From the NCBI RefSeq assembly GCF_900107375.1, contig NZ_FNPT01000006.1, forward strand, positions 62,001-126,000: DNA of 64,000 nucleotides, in the 5' to 3' direction. The notes under the pieces are model-generated. The model made no database searches. It was not told the DNA's origin and saw only the letters and a program-made list of their open reading frames with translations. Source of the stretch: Lysobacter sp. yr284. Its GTDB lineage: Bacteria > Pseudomonadota > Gammaproteobacteria > Xanthomonadales > Xanthomonadaceae. Positions 44,485-53,112 of the stretch are shown in pieces. Position numbers and translations under genes: made by a program. The stretch's first letter is position 1. Every line of letters starts with the position of its first letter.

Positions 44485-45207
44485 ATGCGCCGTTTCTTCG
44501 AGTTCGACCCCAGCCGCGGCTTCGCCCGCGGCGACTTCTTCCGCTTCGAATGCTTCTCCCAGCACCCCTTCGCCCACGCCGGCGGCCCTGCGCGCGGCGG
44601 TGGCGGCCGCGGCGGGCGCCGCGGCGGTTTCGCTGGTGGGCCTGGCGGGGGCGGATTCCCGGGCGGTTTCCCCGGCGGCTTCGACGATGGCGAGGGCTTC
44701 TCGCGCGGGCGCAAGTTCAGTTCCGACGACCTGCAGTTGCTGCTGCTGGCCCTGATCGAGGACAAGCCCAGCCATGGCTACGAGTTGATCAAGGCGCTGG
44801 AAACGCGTTCCAACGGTTTCTATAGCCCGAGCCCGGGCATGGTCTATCCGGCGCTGACTTACCTGGAGGAGCTGGGTTACGTCACCGTCGAGCTGGAAGG
44901 CAACCGCAAGCGCTATGCGCTGGCGGCGCCGGGCGCCGAGCACCTGGGTGCGAACCGCGAGCGGGTGGACCTGATGCTGGCCAAGCTGAGCCACATCGCG
45001 CGCAAGATGGATTCGGTGCGGCGCGCGCTGGCCGGCGAGGATCCGGCCGATCCGTCCGAGGGCGGCTGGGTGACGGAGCTGATCCAGGCGCGGCGCGCGC
45101 TCAAGACCGCGCTGTTCCGCCGCGACGACGTGCCCGCCGACGAGCAGCGCCGCATCGCCGCGATCCTGCAGCGCGCCACCCGCGAGATCGAGGGCGGCGG
45201 CGACTGA
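44485..45207 (+). CDS. PadR-family transcriptional regulator
   Basis: This encodes 240 aa. After a Phe-rich opening, residues about 30-70 form a Gly/Arg-rich low-complexity leader. The winged helix spans about 78-150 (DLQLLLLALIEDKPSHGYELIKALE, then PGMVYPALTYLEELGYVTVE). A helical dimerisation tail follows. Family members with this Gly-rich leader often sit beside siderophore-interacting proteins. It probably represses itself, and perhaps the next two genes, through the dyads upstream. Confidence 0.92.
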   Translation: MRRFFEFDPSRGFARGDFFRFECFSQHPFAHAGGPARGGGGRGGRRGGFAGGPGGGGFPGGFPGGFDDGEGFSRGRKFSSDDLQLLLLALIEDKPSHGYELIKALETRSNGFYSPSPGMVYPALTYLEELGYVTVELEGNRKRYALAAPGAEHLGANRERVDLMLAKLSHIARKMDSVRRALAGEDPADPSEGGWVTELIQARRALKTALFRRDDVPADEQRRIAAILQRATREIEGGGD

Positions 45208-45404
45208 TCGTCGCCTGGCCGCTTAGCCGCCTCGCCGGTACGCGGCGTGCGACGCATCCGATTCAACAGATCCGATCCGACGCATCCGATTCAACACAGC
45301 CAGCCCGCCGCGCCCGGTACCCGGTCCGCGCCGCCCGCCGCCATCGCATCCGACAACCGCGAACGCCGCCGCGCGCGGCGCTCGCACGAATTCCAGGACT
45401 TCCC

Positions 45405-46232
45405 ATGCAAAACGCTTCCAGCGAACTGGCGGTCGTGCGCGTCCGCCACCCCTTGAAACTGCGGCTGCTGCGGGTCAGCCGGGTGCAGCCGGTGACGCCC
45501 CACCTGCTGCGCATCGTCCTCGGCGGCGAGGACCTCGCCGACTTCGTCTCGGCCTCGTTCGACGATCACGTCAAGGTGCTGTTCCCCGCGCCGGGCCAGG
45601 ACCGCCCGACGATGCCGACGCTGGGGCCGGCCGGCTTCGTCTACGCCGACGAGGCCGCGCGTCCGGTGATGCGCGACTTCACCCCGCGCCGCTTCGATCC
45701 CGCCGCGCGAGAGCTGGAACTGGAGTTCGCCCTGCACGAGGCCGGCCCGGCCAGCGACTGGGCGCGGCAGGCGCAGGTCGGCCACTACCTCGGCATCGGC
45801 GGGCCGCGCGGTTCGCGGGTGGTCGCGGCCGGATTCGCCTGGCACCTGCTGATCGGCGACGACACCGCCTTGCCGGCGATCGCGCGCCGCCTGCAGGAAC
45901 TGCCGGCGACTGCGCGCGCGATCGCCGTGCTCGAAGTCGAGGACCCGGGCGCGCGCATCGACTTCGTCACCGCGGCCGCGCTGCAGACGCACTGGTGCTA
46001 CCGCACGGGCGCCGATCCCTCCGCCGACCCGCCGCTGCTGCGCGCGGTGCGCGAACTGCAGTGGCCGCTGGACGGCGACGCCGGCTACGCCTGGGCCGCG
46101 GGCGAATCCGGCGCGATCCGCGCGGTGCGGCAACATCTGCTGAGCGAGCGCGGCATCGACAAGTCGCGCCTGCACGCGGCCGGCTACTGGAAGCGCGGCG
46201 CGCAGGGCGCGCACGAACCGCTGGACGATTGA
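45405..46232 (+). CDS. Siderophore-interacting protein (FAD-dependent ferric-siderophore reductase)
   Basis: This encodes 275 aa. The FAD-binding domain has LLRVSRVQPVTPHLLRIVLGG and MRDFTPRRFDPAARELELEF, the RxFTxR-like FAD contact of the ViuB/YqjH family. The SIP domain has LLIGDDTALPAIARRLQEL and the closing YAWAAGESGAIRAVR and AAGYWKRG. Such enzymes reduce ferric siderophores in the cytoplasm to release iron. A 197-bp gap separates it from padR. Confidence 0.93.
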   Translation: MQNASSELAVVRVRHPLKLRLLRVSRVQPVTPHLLRIVLGGEDLADFVSASFDDHVKVLFPAPGQDRPTMPTLGPAGFVYADEAARPVMRDFTPRRFDPAARELELEFALHEAGPASDWARQAQVGHYLGIGGPRGSRVVAAGFAWHLLIGDDTALPAIARRLQELPATARAIAVLEVEDPGARIDFVTAAALQTHWCYRTGADPSADPPLLRAVRELQWPLDGDAGYAWAAGESGAIRAVRQHLLSERGIDKSRLHAAGYWKRGAQGAHEPLDD

Positions 46233-46308
46233 ACCGCGCGACGGCCGACCCGCCGGACGGCCGAGTCCCTTCCCCATCGACGCGGTCGTCGCGACCGCAA
46301 GGCCCCCC

Positions 46309-47574
46309 ATGTACTCGATCGATCCCCCTCGCGAGCGGCGCCTGCTGTGGCTGCTCATGCTCACCCAGTTCACGGTCATCATGGACTTCATGGTGATGAT
46401 GCCGCTGGGGCCGCAGATCATGCGCGCCCTGCACATCTCGCCGGCGCAGTTCGCTGCGGCGGTCTCGGCCTATTCGATCTGCGGCGGCCTCTCGGGCCTG
46501 CTCGCGGCCACCTACATCGACCGCTTCGACCGGCGCAAGCTGCTGCTGGCGATGTACGCGCTGTTCGCCCTGTCGAACCTGGCCTGCGCGCTGGCCGGCA
46601 GCTACGAGCTGCTGCTGGCCTCGCGCGCGTTCGCCGGCATCAGCGGCGGCGTGCTCGGCTCGATCATCATGGCGATCATCGCCGACGTGATCCCGGCCCA
46701 GCGCCGCGGCGCGGCCACCGGCACGGTGATGACCGCGTTCGCGGTGGCTTCGGTGATCGGCGTGCCGGTCGGCATCCTGCTCGGCGCGCATTCGCAGTGG
46801 TCGGCGCCGTTCTGGCTGCTGGTGGCCTTGTCGCTGCTGATCTGGCTGGCCGGCGCGCGGGTCGTGCCGCCGCTGGACCGGCACCTGTCGCGCCAGCGCG
46901 AGCCGCTGGCGCGGGCGCTGCCGAACCTGCTCCAGTTGTTCGCCAATGCGCGCCACCTCAACGCCTTTGCCCTGACGCTGATGCTGACCACCTCGCAGAT
47001 GCTGGTGATCCCCTTCATCTCGCCGATGCTGGTCGCCAACCACGGCATCGAACCTTCGCAGTTGTCGTGGATGTACATGGCCGGCGGCGTGGCGGCGTTC
47101 TTCACCTCGCGCCTGATCGGGCGCCTGGCCGACCGCCACGGCAAGCAGCGGGTGTACCGCATCGCGGTGGCGGTGTCGCTGCTGCCGGTGTTGTTCGTCA
47201 CCCACCTGCCGGCGGTCGGGTTCCTGGCGATGCTGCTGTTCTTCCCGTTCTTCATGGTCTCGATGAACGGCCGCATGGTGCCGCTGCAGGCGCTGCAGAC
47301 CACGGTGCCGCAGCCGGAACAGCGCGGCGCCTACCTCAGCGCGAACAGCGCGGTGATGTCGCTGGGCACCGGCCTGGGCGCGTGGCTGGGCGGGCTGATG
47401 CTGACCACCGATGCGAGCGGGCACATCGCCGGTTACGGCGCGGTGGGCTGGGTCGCCGCAGGCTTGGCGCTGTGTTCGGCGCTGTGGGTGGGCCGGGTGA
47501 GCGCGGCCGATGCGCCGCCGGCGGCGACGGCGACGGCGCCTGCGCAGGCGGACGCGCGCAGCGACGCGGCCTGA
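46309..47574 (+). CDS. MFS transporter (drug/siderophore exporter-like, DHA1 type)
   Basis: This encodes 421 aa with 12 hydrophobic segments. MYSIDPPRERRLLWLLMLTQ, then DFMVMMPLGPQIMRALHISP open the first helices. Motif A appears as RFDRRKLLLAMY, and the second half repeats it as GRLADRHGKQRVYR. It lies 76 bp after the siderophore-interacting protein and is probably co-regulated by PadR. It could export a siderophore or a toxic compound; the substrate cannot be read from the sequence. Confidence 0.92.
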   Translation: MYSIDPPRERRLLWLLMLTQFTVIMDFMVMMPLGPQIMRALHISPAQFAAAVSAYSICGGLSGLLAATYIDRFDRRKLLLAMYALFALSNLACALAGSYELLLASRAFAGISGGVLGSIIMAIIADVIPAQRRGAATGTVMTAFAVASVIGVPVGILLGAHSQWSAPFWLLVALSLLIWLAGARVVPPLDRHLSRQREPLARALPNLLQLFANARHLNAFALTLMLTTSQMLVIPFISPMLVANHGIEPSQLSWMYMAGGVAAFFTSRLIGRLADRHGKQRVYRIAVAVSLLPVLFVTHLPAVGFLAMLLFFPFFMVSMNGRMVPLQALQTTVPQPEQRGAYLSANSAVMSLGTGLGAWLGGLMLTTDASGHIAGYGAVGWVAAGLALCSALWVGRVSAADAPPAATATAPAQADARSDAA

Positions 47575-47617
47575 GGGCGAGCCGCGGCGTCGATGCCGCG
47601 ACGATGGAAGGCGCACG

Positions 47618-47653
47618 CGGCGCCGACGCATTGGCCTGCGTCGGCGCCGTTTT
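47618..47653 (+). terminator. Rho-independent terminator after the MFS gene
   Basis: A perfect 13-bp stem, CGGCGCCGACGCA (47618-47630) with TGCGTCGGCGCCG (47637-47649), a 6-base loop and TTTT (47650-47653). This is the clearest intrinsic terminator in the window and insulates the lipase gene downstream. Confidence 0.92.
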
Positions 47654-47747
47654 GCGTAGTGATACCCAATCACCGGGCGAACGACCGAAGACGCTTCGTC
47701 TTCGCGCCGCCGTTCGCGCGCCGACCTACGCAACCAGGAGACCGACC

Positions 47748-49100
47748 GTGTCCGATCCTCATCCCAAAATCCCCAAGCCGTCGTTTGTGGATCGGTTGAA
47801 GGGCTTCGCCGAATCCTTCGCCAAGCATTCGGCGAACGAATTCGATCTGTCGGGCAGCGGGCAGGACTTCTCCCACAGCGCGCTCGACACCCCGACGGCG
47901 AAACCGTCCTTCGCGCCCAAGCCGATGGCGCCGCAGCCGGTTCCGGTGCCGACGTTCTCGATGCAGGCGCCGACGTTCGGCGCGCACAGCCACGGCCCGA
48001 CCGGCCGCCTGGCGCCGATGCCGCCGATGCCGCCGATGTCCGCGCCGTCGCCGTCTTCGTCCTCGGGCACCGGCAACATCGAACTCGATCCGCTGACCGC
48101 CGCGGCGATCATGCGCGACGGCTACAAGGACAAGAGCACGCGCGACCTCAACGGCTGGACCCGGGTCAGCGACGAGGAGCTGCGCGCGCTGCCGCAGCCG
48201 CTGGACCCCGACGATTTCCACCGCCATCCCAGCGGCATGCACGCGGACCTGTACCGCAAGGGCGATGCGTATACGCTGGGATTCCGCGGCACCCAGGTGG
48301 CCGCCGACTGGCCGCACAACATCGGCCAGGCCACCGGCTACGGCAGCAGCCAGTACGACGCTGCGGTGAAGCTGACCGAACAGGTGAAGGCGTCGCTGCC
48401 GGACGGCCTGAAGTTCGTCGTCGGCCATTCCAAGGGCGGCGGCCAGGCCTATCTGAGCGCGCAGGTCAGCGGCGTCGAGAGCGTCATCGCCAACCCGGCC
48501 TGGCCGCACGTCGCCACGCTGCAACAGTACGGCGTCGTCCTGGACGGGCCGCAGACGCGGCCGAAGAACACGACCCTGCACACCGACGGCGAACCCCTGA
48601 CCGCGCTGCAGCGGCTCGGCATGACCTCGCTGGTGCAGCCGCACGGCCCGACCATCGATCTGCAGCCGCCCTCGTACGTCCCGCGCGTCTCGCCGGCGCT
48701 GCGCGGCTACGAGCCGGGATCGGACATGGACATGGACATGGCCAAGAGCATCATCAGCGGCCTGGACCGCATGGGCTACGAGACCTTCATCCACGGCGCC
48801 GAGGTGTTGGAGAAAGGCTGCATGGACCGGCGCGCCGGCGAACTGGCGACGCTGGCCCAGAGCAAGCACATGCCGCAGGTGGACGCGATCGTCAAAGGTA
48901 AGGAGGGCGGCGGTTTCCTGGTCTGCGGCGACGTCCGCGACCCCAGCGCGCAGCGGGTCCAGTTCGAAGGCGCGGTGCCCGAGGGCCCGCTGGCGAGCGA
49001 GACCTGCAAGCGCATCAACGATGCGCTCGGGGCGAAGCAGGCGCAGACCCAAGGCGAGACGCAGCAGCAGACCGTGACGGGTCCCGGCATCGCGCGCTGA
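47748..49100 (+). CDS. DUF2974-like lipase with an XVIPCD-like tail, candidate Xanthomonadales T4SS effector
   Basis: This encodes 450 aa from a GTG preceded by CCAGGAG; there is no signal peptide. A Pro/Met-rich disordered leader (about 40-105) precedes an alpha/beta-hydrolase domain with YTLGFRGTQVAADWPHNIGQ and the nucleophile elbow GHSKGG (Ser228). The C-terminal ~75 residues contain MPQVDAIVKG, FLVCGDVRDPSAQRVQFEG and a Gln-rich tail. They parallel the XVIPCD secretion signal (RIDHV, FAVQGxxxDP, Gln-rich end) of bacterial-killing T4SS effectors. Lipase activity is supported by the Ser elbow; the secretion route is inferred from the tail. No immunity gene of the usual lipoprotein type lies next to it. 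Confidence 0.75.
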   Translation: MSDPHPKIPKPSFVDRLKGFAESFAKHSANEFDLSGSGQDFSHSALDTPTAKPSFAPKPMAPQPVPVPTFSMQAPTFGAHSHGPTGRLAPMPPMPPMSAPSPSSSSGTGNIELDPLTAAAIMRDGYKDKSTRDLNGWTRVSDEELRALPQPLDPDDFHRHPSGMHADLYRKGDAYTLGFRGTQVAADWPHNIGQATGYGSSQYDAAVKLTEQVKASLPDGLKFVVGHSKGGGQAYLSAQVSGVESVIANPAWPHVATLQQYGVVLDGPQTRPKNTTLHTDGEPLTALQRLGMTSLVQPHGPTIDLQPPSYVPRVSPALRGYEPGSDMDMDMAKSIISGLDRMGYETFIHGAEVLEKGCMDRRAGELATLAQSKHMPQVDAIVKGKEGGGFLVCGDVRDPSAQRVQFEGAVPEGPLASETCKRINDALGAKQAQTQGETQQQTVTGPGIAR

Positions 49101-49137
49101 CGCGCCGCCGCCGGCGGCGCGGATCGATCCGCGCCGC

Positions 49138-49683
49138 TCAATCCAGCCCGCGCAGCGCCGCCACGATCCGCTGCGCCGACCGCTCCGGCGCCTGCGCATC
49201 GGTATCGACGCACAGCAACGGCGCCGGCAGCGGCGCGAACGCGAAGCCGCCGGCGCGTTCGATCGAGCGGTACAGGTCGGGATCGGTGAGCTTGCCGAAG
49301 CGATGCCGGCTCGGCTGGCCGAGCCGCGCGACGACGACCTCCGGCGCGCAGCGCAACTCGACGAACACGACTTCGCCGCCGCGCGCGCGCACGGTCGCGG
49401 CCAGGGTCTCGACCAACGCCGGATCGACGCTGGCTTCGGGATGGAAGGTGAACACGAACGAGCGCCCGGCCGAGGCGGCTTCGGCGAACGCCGCGCGCCA
49501 GATCGCCGCGCGCAGGCGGACGAAGCCGGGGCTGCCGAATTCGAACAGGGCCAATGCCGCATCCACGGCCAGATGGTTGTGGAACAGCGGCAACGCCAGC
49601 GCCTGGGCGACGAGCGCGCCGATGGTGTGCTTGCCCGAGGCGACGGGCCCGTGGATGAAAACGACGCGCATGCGCATGGCCAT
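49138..49683 (-). CDS. P-loop kinase-like ATPase
   Basis: This encodes 181 aa from the furthest of three closely spaced ATGs (49683, 49677, 49671); none has a clear ribosome site. The sequence begins with a strand VVFIHG and a Walker A GPVASGKHT, where His replaces the more usual second Ser/Thr. FVELRCAPEVVVARL and GKLTDPDLYRSIERAG look like the NMP-kinase-type lid and base-binding regions. It resembles small AAA/shikimate-kinase-like proteins that phosphorylate nucleotides or small molecules. It converges with the lipase gene and diverges from the next. Confidence 0.75.
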   Translation of the reverse strand: MAMRMRVVFIHGPVASGKHTIGALVAQALALPLFHNHLAVDAALALFEFGSPGFVRLRAAIWRAAFAEAASAGRSFVFTFHPEASVDPALVETLAATVRARGGEVVFVELRCAPEVVVARLGQPSRHRFGKLTDPDLYRSIERAGGFAFAPLPAPLLCVDTDAQAPERSAQRIVAALRGLD

Positions 49684-49799
49684 GAATGGGCGTGCTGCGG
49701 TTATACCCGACGCGGGACGCGCCGGCCCGCCGCCCTTCGCGCGCCGCGAACGCATCGGTGCCACAATCGGGGCCGCCAAGAACGCTAAGGAGAGGTGTG

Positions 49800-51170
49800 A
49801 TGGGTGATCCCAACCGCGTCGCGAATCCGCCGCCGCCGCCGCCGCCGAACCCGGTCCCGGCCGAGCCGAATCCGGCCAGCATCCTCGCACCCGGCCGCGC
49901 CACCGCCGGCGTCGATCCGCCGATTCCCGCGCTGGCCGGATCGGGACAGGGCACCGCGCTCGGCGGCCTGTTCATCAACGACCGCCTGTTCACCTATCGC
50001 TTCGAACGCGACCTGTCGCCGATCCCGGGCGGCCAGGCGGTGTCCACCGGCGCGGTGCTGACCGGCCTGGACGGCACGACCGCGCGGCTGGAAGCCGGCA
50101 GCAGCGTCGGCCAGTACACCCTGGCGGTGTCCGGCGATCCGCGCATCGGTTCGGCGGTCGGCGCGCTGCGCGTCGGCGACGGCGTCAATTCGGCGACCCT
50201 GGGCGGCGCGATCAACCCCGGCACCGGCGCCAACATGGTGTTCGGCAGCCTGCAGTTCGACCGCGACTCCATCGCCGCGCGCTATGGCTGGGACCGCAAC
50301 GGCAGCACCGTCGGCGTCGACGGCCGCCACGGCCTGCCCGGCGGCACCGCGGTGACCGGCGCGTACGAATACGCCAGCGCCGCCGACCGCCATCGCGTCT
50401 CGCTGGGCTACGAAGGCGGCAACGCCGGGCCGAACCTCGGCACCGGCGTGGCCTGGGCGCCGAACGGGGTCAACTTCAACGCGTTCGCCAATGTGCCCAT
50501 CGGCGGCGGCGAACACCCGTTGCGGCTCGGCGCCAGCGGCGCCTACGACACCGGCACGCGCCAGGGCAGCGCGCTCGCGACTGTGACGGCGCCCAATTTC
50601 CTCGCCCCGAACCTCAACCTGGATCTGTCGGCCGGCGCGGAGATCCGCGACGGCCGGATCGCGGGGCCGCAGGTCGATGCGCGCTTGCGCTACGCGCCGC
50701 CCGATGCCGGCGGCGCCAATGCCTTCATCCGCTTCCAGGGCAACCACGAACGCAGCTTCATCGGCTTGGGCCTGAGCGTCCCCTTCGGCGGCGACGCGCC
50801 GCGCGCGCGCCCCTCCGGCGAGGGCCTGCCGGGCCTGCAGGTGCCGCCGCCGCCCGATCGGCGCAGCGCGAACGAGCCGCAGACGCGCGGCCTGGATGCG
50901 GCGCCGGCCGAACCGCGGATCGGCGCGCCGGCGGACGCCGGCGCGCGCCGCCCGGGCGATCTGTCTTCGCTGCTGCACGACCTGGGCAACGGCGACCGCT
51001 CGGCGCTGGCCGCCGCGGCCGCGATGGCGCCGGGCCAGGAACTGCGCCGCGCGGCCATCGCCGAAGTCGACCGCCAGCAGGCGCAGCACGCCGCGGTCGC
51101 GCCGGTGCAGACCGCGCAGGCGCCGGAGCAGCCGGACGCGCCGTCGCGCGGCGCGCGTTCGCTGGGTTGA
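49800..51170 (+). CDS. Beta-barrel-like protein without signal peptide, unknown family
   Basis: This encodes 456 aa with AAGGAGAGG before the ATG. A Pro-rich leader (about 10-45) is followed by about 270 residues of regularly spaced amphipathic strands with Gly/Asn/Asp turns (for example FGSLQFDRDSIAARYGWDRN and TAVTGAYEYASAADRHRVSLGY). A strand of the kind that ends outer-membrane barrels (RSFIGLGLSVPFGG) closes the region. No Sec signal is present, so it is not an ordinary outer-membrane protein. The C-terminal ~110 residues are Ala/Pro/Gln-rich. It could be a secreted pore-former or a cytoplasmic beta-solenoid; I do not recognise the family. Confidence 0.6.
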   Translation: MGDPNRVANPPPPPPPNPVPAEPNPASILAPGRATAGVDPPIPALAGSGQGTALGGLFINDRLFTYRFERDLSPIPGGQAVSTGAVLTGLDGTTARLEAGSSVGQYTLAVSGDPRIGSAVGALRVGDGVNSATLGGAINPGTGANMVFGSLQFDRDSIAARYGWDRNGSTVGVDGRHGLPGGTAVTGAYEYASAADRHRVSLGYEGGNAGPNLGTGVAWAPNGVNFNAFANVPIGGGEHPLRLGASGAYDTGTRQGSALATVTAPNFLAPNLNLDLSAGAEIRDGRIAGPQVDARLRYAPPDAGGANAFIRFQGNHERSFIGLGLSVPFGGDAPRARPSGEGLPGLQVPPPPDRRSANEPQTRGLDAAPAEPRIGAPADAGARRPGDLSSLLHDLGNGDRSALAAAAAMAPGQELRRAAIAEVDRQQAQHAAVAPVQTAQAPEQPDAPSRGARSLG

Positions 51171-51274
51171 GCGCGGCGGCGGCGCAGGCCGCGTCGCGCG
51201 CGACCGGCGCCGGCGCGCACGCCGGGCCGCGCCGGCGGCGGGATCGCCGCGGCCGAATCGCATCGAACTGAGCC

Positions 51275-51330
51275 AGCCCCGGCAAGCGGGGCTGCGTTCC
51301 TGGCCTCTTGCGGCCGCCGTACGCGGCCGC
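51275..51330. terminator. Paired hairpins between convergent genes
   Basis: AGCCCC (51275-51280) pairs with GGGGCT (51288-51293) around a 7-base loop, and two copies of GCGGCCGC (51310-51317 and 51323-51330) flank CGTAC. They lie in the 163-bp gap where the barrel gene and the minus-strand repeat protein converge. Neither has a long T-tract, so bidirectional termination is plausible but not certain. Confidence 0.4.
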
Positions 51331-51333
51331 CGA

Positions 51334-52443
51334 TCAGTTCACATCGATCGCCCGCGGCGACTTGCCCAGCGCGCCATAGCCGCTCAGGCCGAAGTCGCTG
51401 ACCGTGCGGCGCACGCCGCTGGCCGGATCGATCTGCAGCACGCTGCCTTTGCCGTCGACGCCGCTGCCGGCGTCGACGACGTAGATCACCTGCTGGTCGC
51501 GCGACCAGCGGATCGCGACCGGCTGCGAGCCGAGCGGGCCCTGCGCTTCGGCGCCCAGGTCGCTGACCAGATGGCGATAGCCCGAGGACGGGTCCACTTT
51601 CACCAGCGCGCCGCGGCCGTCGGTGCCGGCGTGGGCGACGAGCACGTGGATGCTGCCGTCGCTGCCGGCGATGACCGAATTCGGCGCGCTGTCGCGGCTC
51701 GGATCGACCCAGCCCTGCAGCACGTCGCCGAAATCGCTGAGCACCGAGCGGCCCTTGTTGATCGGATCGATGGCCAGCAGCGCGCCCTGTCCGTTGGTGC
51801 CGGTGGTCATGTCGGTCACCAGCATCTTGCCGCCGAGGCCGAGCGCGCCCGGCCGCCAGGTCATGGCGACGGCCTGCGCGGCGCGCGCGCCGCGGCCGTC
51901 GCCGAGGTCGGAGAACACGCTGCGGCGGCCGCCGGCGTCGAGCTTGAAGATGGCCGCGCGGCCGTCGGTGCCCGCGCGCCGGTCGAGCACGAACAAGCCG
52001 CTGAGCGGCCCCAACAGTACCGGCGGCACGTAGATCACGCCCTCGGGCTGGCTGCCCAGCGGCCCGCGCGAGGCGTCGCCGAAGTCGCTCATCACCGTGC
52101 GCTTGCCGTTGCCCAGGTCGATCTCGAACACCACGCCGCGGCCGCCGGTGCCGGCCTTGGCGTCGGTGGCGACCCAGCGGTCGTCGCCGCCCCACAGCCC
52201 GGTCGAGACGCGGGCCAGGCCGCTCGGCGTGGCGCCGAGCACGCCCTGGGCGATGTTGCCGAAATCCGACAGCGGGCGCCGGTAACCGCTGGCCGCATCG
52301 ATGGCGTACAGCGCGCCGCGGCCGGTCGCGCCGCCCGCCTGGTCGAGCACGATCAGGGCGCCGGGCGCGGGATAGGTGGATTGGGCGTTGGCCGCGGCGG
52401 CGGTGCCGAGCAGTACAGCGAACAGCAAGTGTCTTGCGCGCAT
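51334..52443 (-). CDS. Secreted six-repeat beta-propeller-like protein
   Basis: This encodes 369 aa with GGAG before the ATG. A Sec signal peptide (about 1-21, ending NAQ) leads into six repeats of about 50-60 residues. Each contains a strand such as GRGVVFEIDLGNGKRT followed by S-D-F/L-G: SDFGNIAQG, SDFGDASRG, SDLGDGRG, SDFGDVLQG, SDLGAEAQG and SDFGLSGYG. The pattern resembles NHL/SMP-30-like propellers, six blades here. Function is unknown; such proteins often bind ligands outside the cell or in the periplasm. Confidence 0.8.
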   Translation of the reverse strand: MRARHLLFAVLLGTAAAANAQSTYPAPGALIVLDQAGGATGRGALYAIDAASGYRRPLSDFGNIAQGVLGATPSGLARVSTGLWGGDDRWVATDAKAGTGGRGVVFEIDLGNGKRTVMSDFGDASRGPLGSQPEGVIYVPPVLLGPLSGLFVLDRRAGTDGRAAIFKLDAGGRRSVFSDLGDGRGARAAQAVAMTWRPGALGLGGKMLVTDMTTGTNGQGALLAIDPINKGRSVLSDFGDVLQGWVDPSRDSAPNSVIAGSDGSIHVLVAHAGTDGRGALVKVDPSSGYRHLVSDLGAEAQGPLGSQPVAIRWSRDQQVIYVVDAGSGVDGKGSVLQIDPASGVRRTVSDFGLSGYGALGKSPRAIDVN

Positions 52444-52848
52444 GGACGATCTCCGTGGGTGAGGGCTCCGGCAGCGCCGCGCCTGCCGCGGACGCGCAAG
52501 CGCGGGCAGCGTGCCAGGGAGCAACTCAACACGGCCGCACCGGCGATGCCGTGATCCATCGCGTGCGGTGAGCGAACGATAGAAGCGGTGAGCGCGAAGC
52601 GCGGGCGCGCGCAACGACGCAGCGTGAACCCGGTCGCGCGGGTTTATCGAATTCGCTTCATCGGCGGCGTGCCCGCCGCAGCGTGGCCATCGCCGCCTGT
52701 GCGCCGGCGCTCGCTTGTCGACGCCGGATAGTCGCGCCAAAAACCGACCAACGCGCCGCGAGCGGCGCTGCGAGACGCGCAAACGAAAAGCGGAGCCCCC
52801 GCAGGGACTCCGCTTCTCGTCGCGATCCTGTGCGCTCGTGGCGAGCGT
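52444..52848. other. 405-bp gap upstream of the repeat-protein gene
   Basis: No ORF is supported. It must contain the promoter for the minus-strand repeat protein, but no convincing pair of boxes is seen. Its right part carries the terminator at 52780-52814 for the small secreted protein. Confidence 0.5.
52780..52814 (-). terminator. Rho-independent terminator after the small secreted protein gene
   Basis: AGCGGAG (52789-52795) pairs with CTCCGCT (52808-52814), extended by CCC/GGG inside. On the minus strand the stem is followed by TTTTCGTTT. It lies about 35 bp after the stop at 52849. Confidence 0.85.
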
Positions 52849-53112
52849 TCACATCTCCACGATGGGACCGCCCGGATCCGGCGCCGGCGGGCAGCCCGCG
52901 CTCTGGCTGCAGACCGCGATCAGGCGCCAGGCGCCGCCGCGGCACTGGTAGTAGTAGCCGGGATCGCGCGGGTGATCGTAAGACACCAGGAACATATCGC
53001 CCTCCCTCGATGCCGTGCACTCGTAGGTCGGCTCGGCCGCGGCCGGCGCGGCGGCGATCGCAAGCCCGACCAAGAACGCCGACGCGGCCCCTTTGCCCAT
53101 CCATCCCTTCAT
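52849..53112 (-). CDS. Small secreted protein with four cysteines
   Basis: This encodes 87 aa with a strong GGAGGA site before the ATG. A Sec signal peptide (about 1-26, ending AAAE) is followed by a 60-residue mature peptide with four Cys (ECTAS, YQCRG, AVCSQ, AGCPP), likely two disulfides, and a Pro/Gly tail. No family is recognised. It is a single-gene transcript with its own terminator. An inhibitor, binding protein or immunity factor would all fit. Confidence 0.7.
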   Translation of the reverse strand: MKGWMGKGAASAFLVGLAIAAAPAAAEPTYECTASREGDMFLVSYDHPRDPGYYYQCRGGAWRLIAVCSQSAGCPPAPDPGGPIVEM

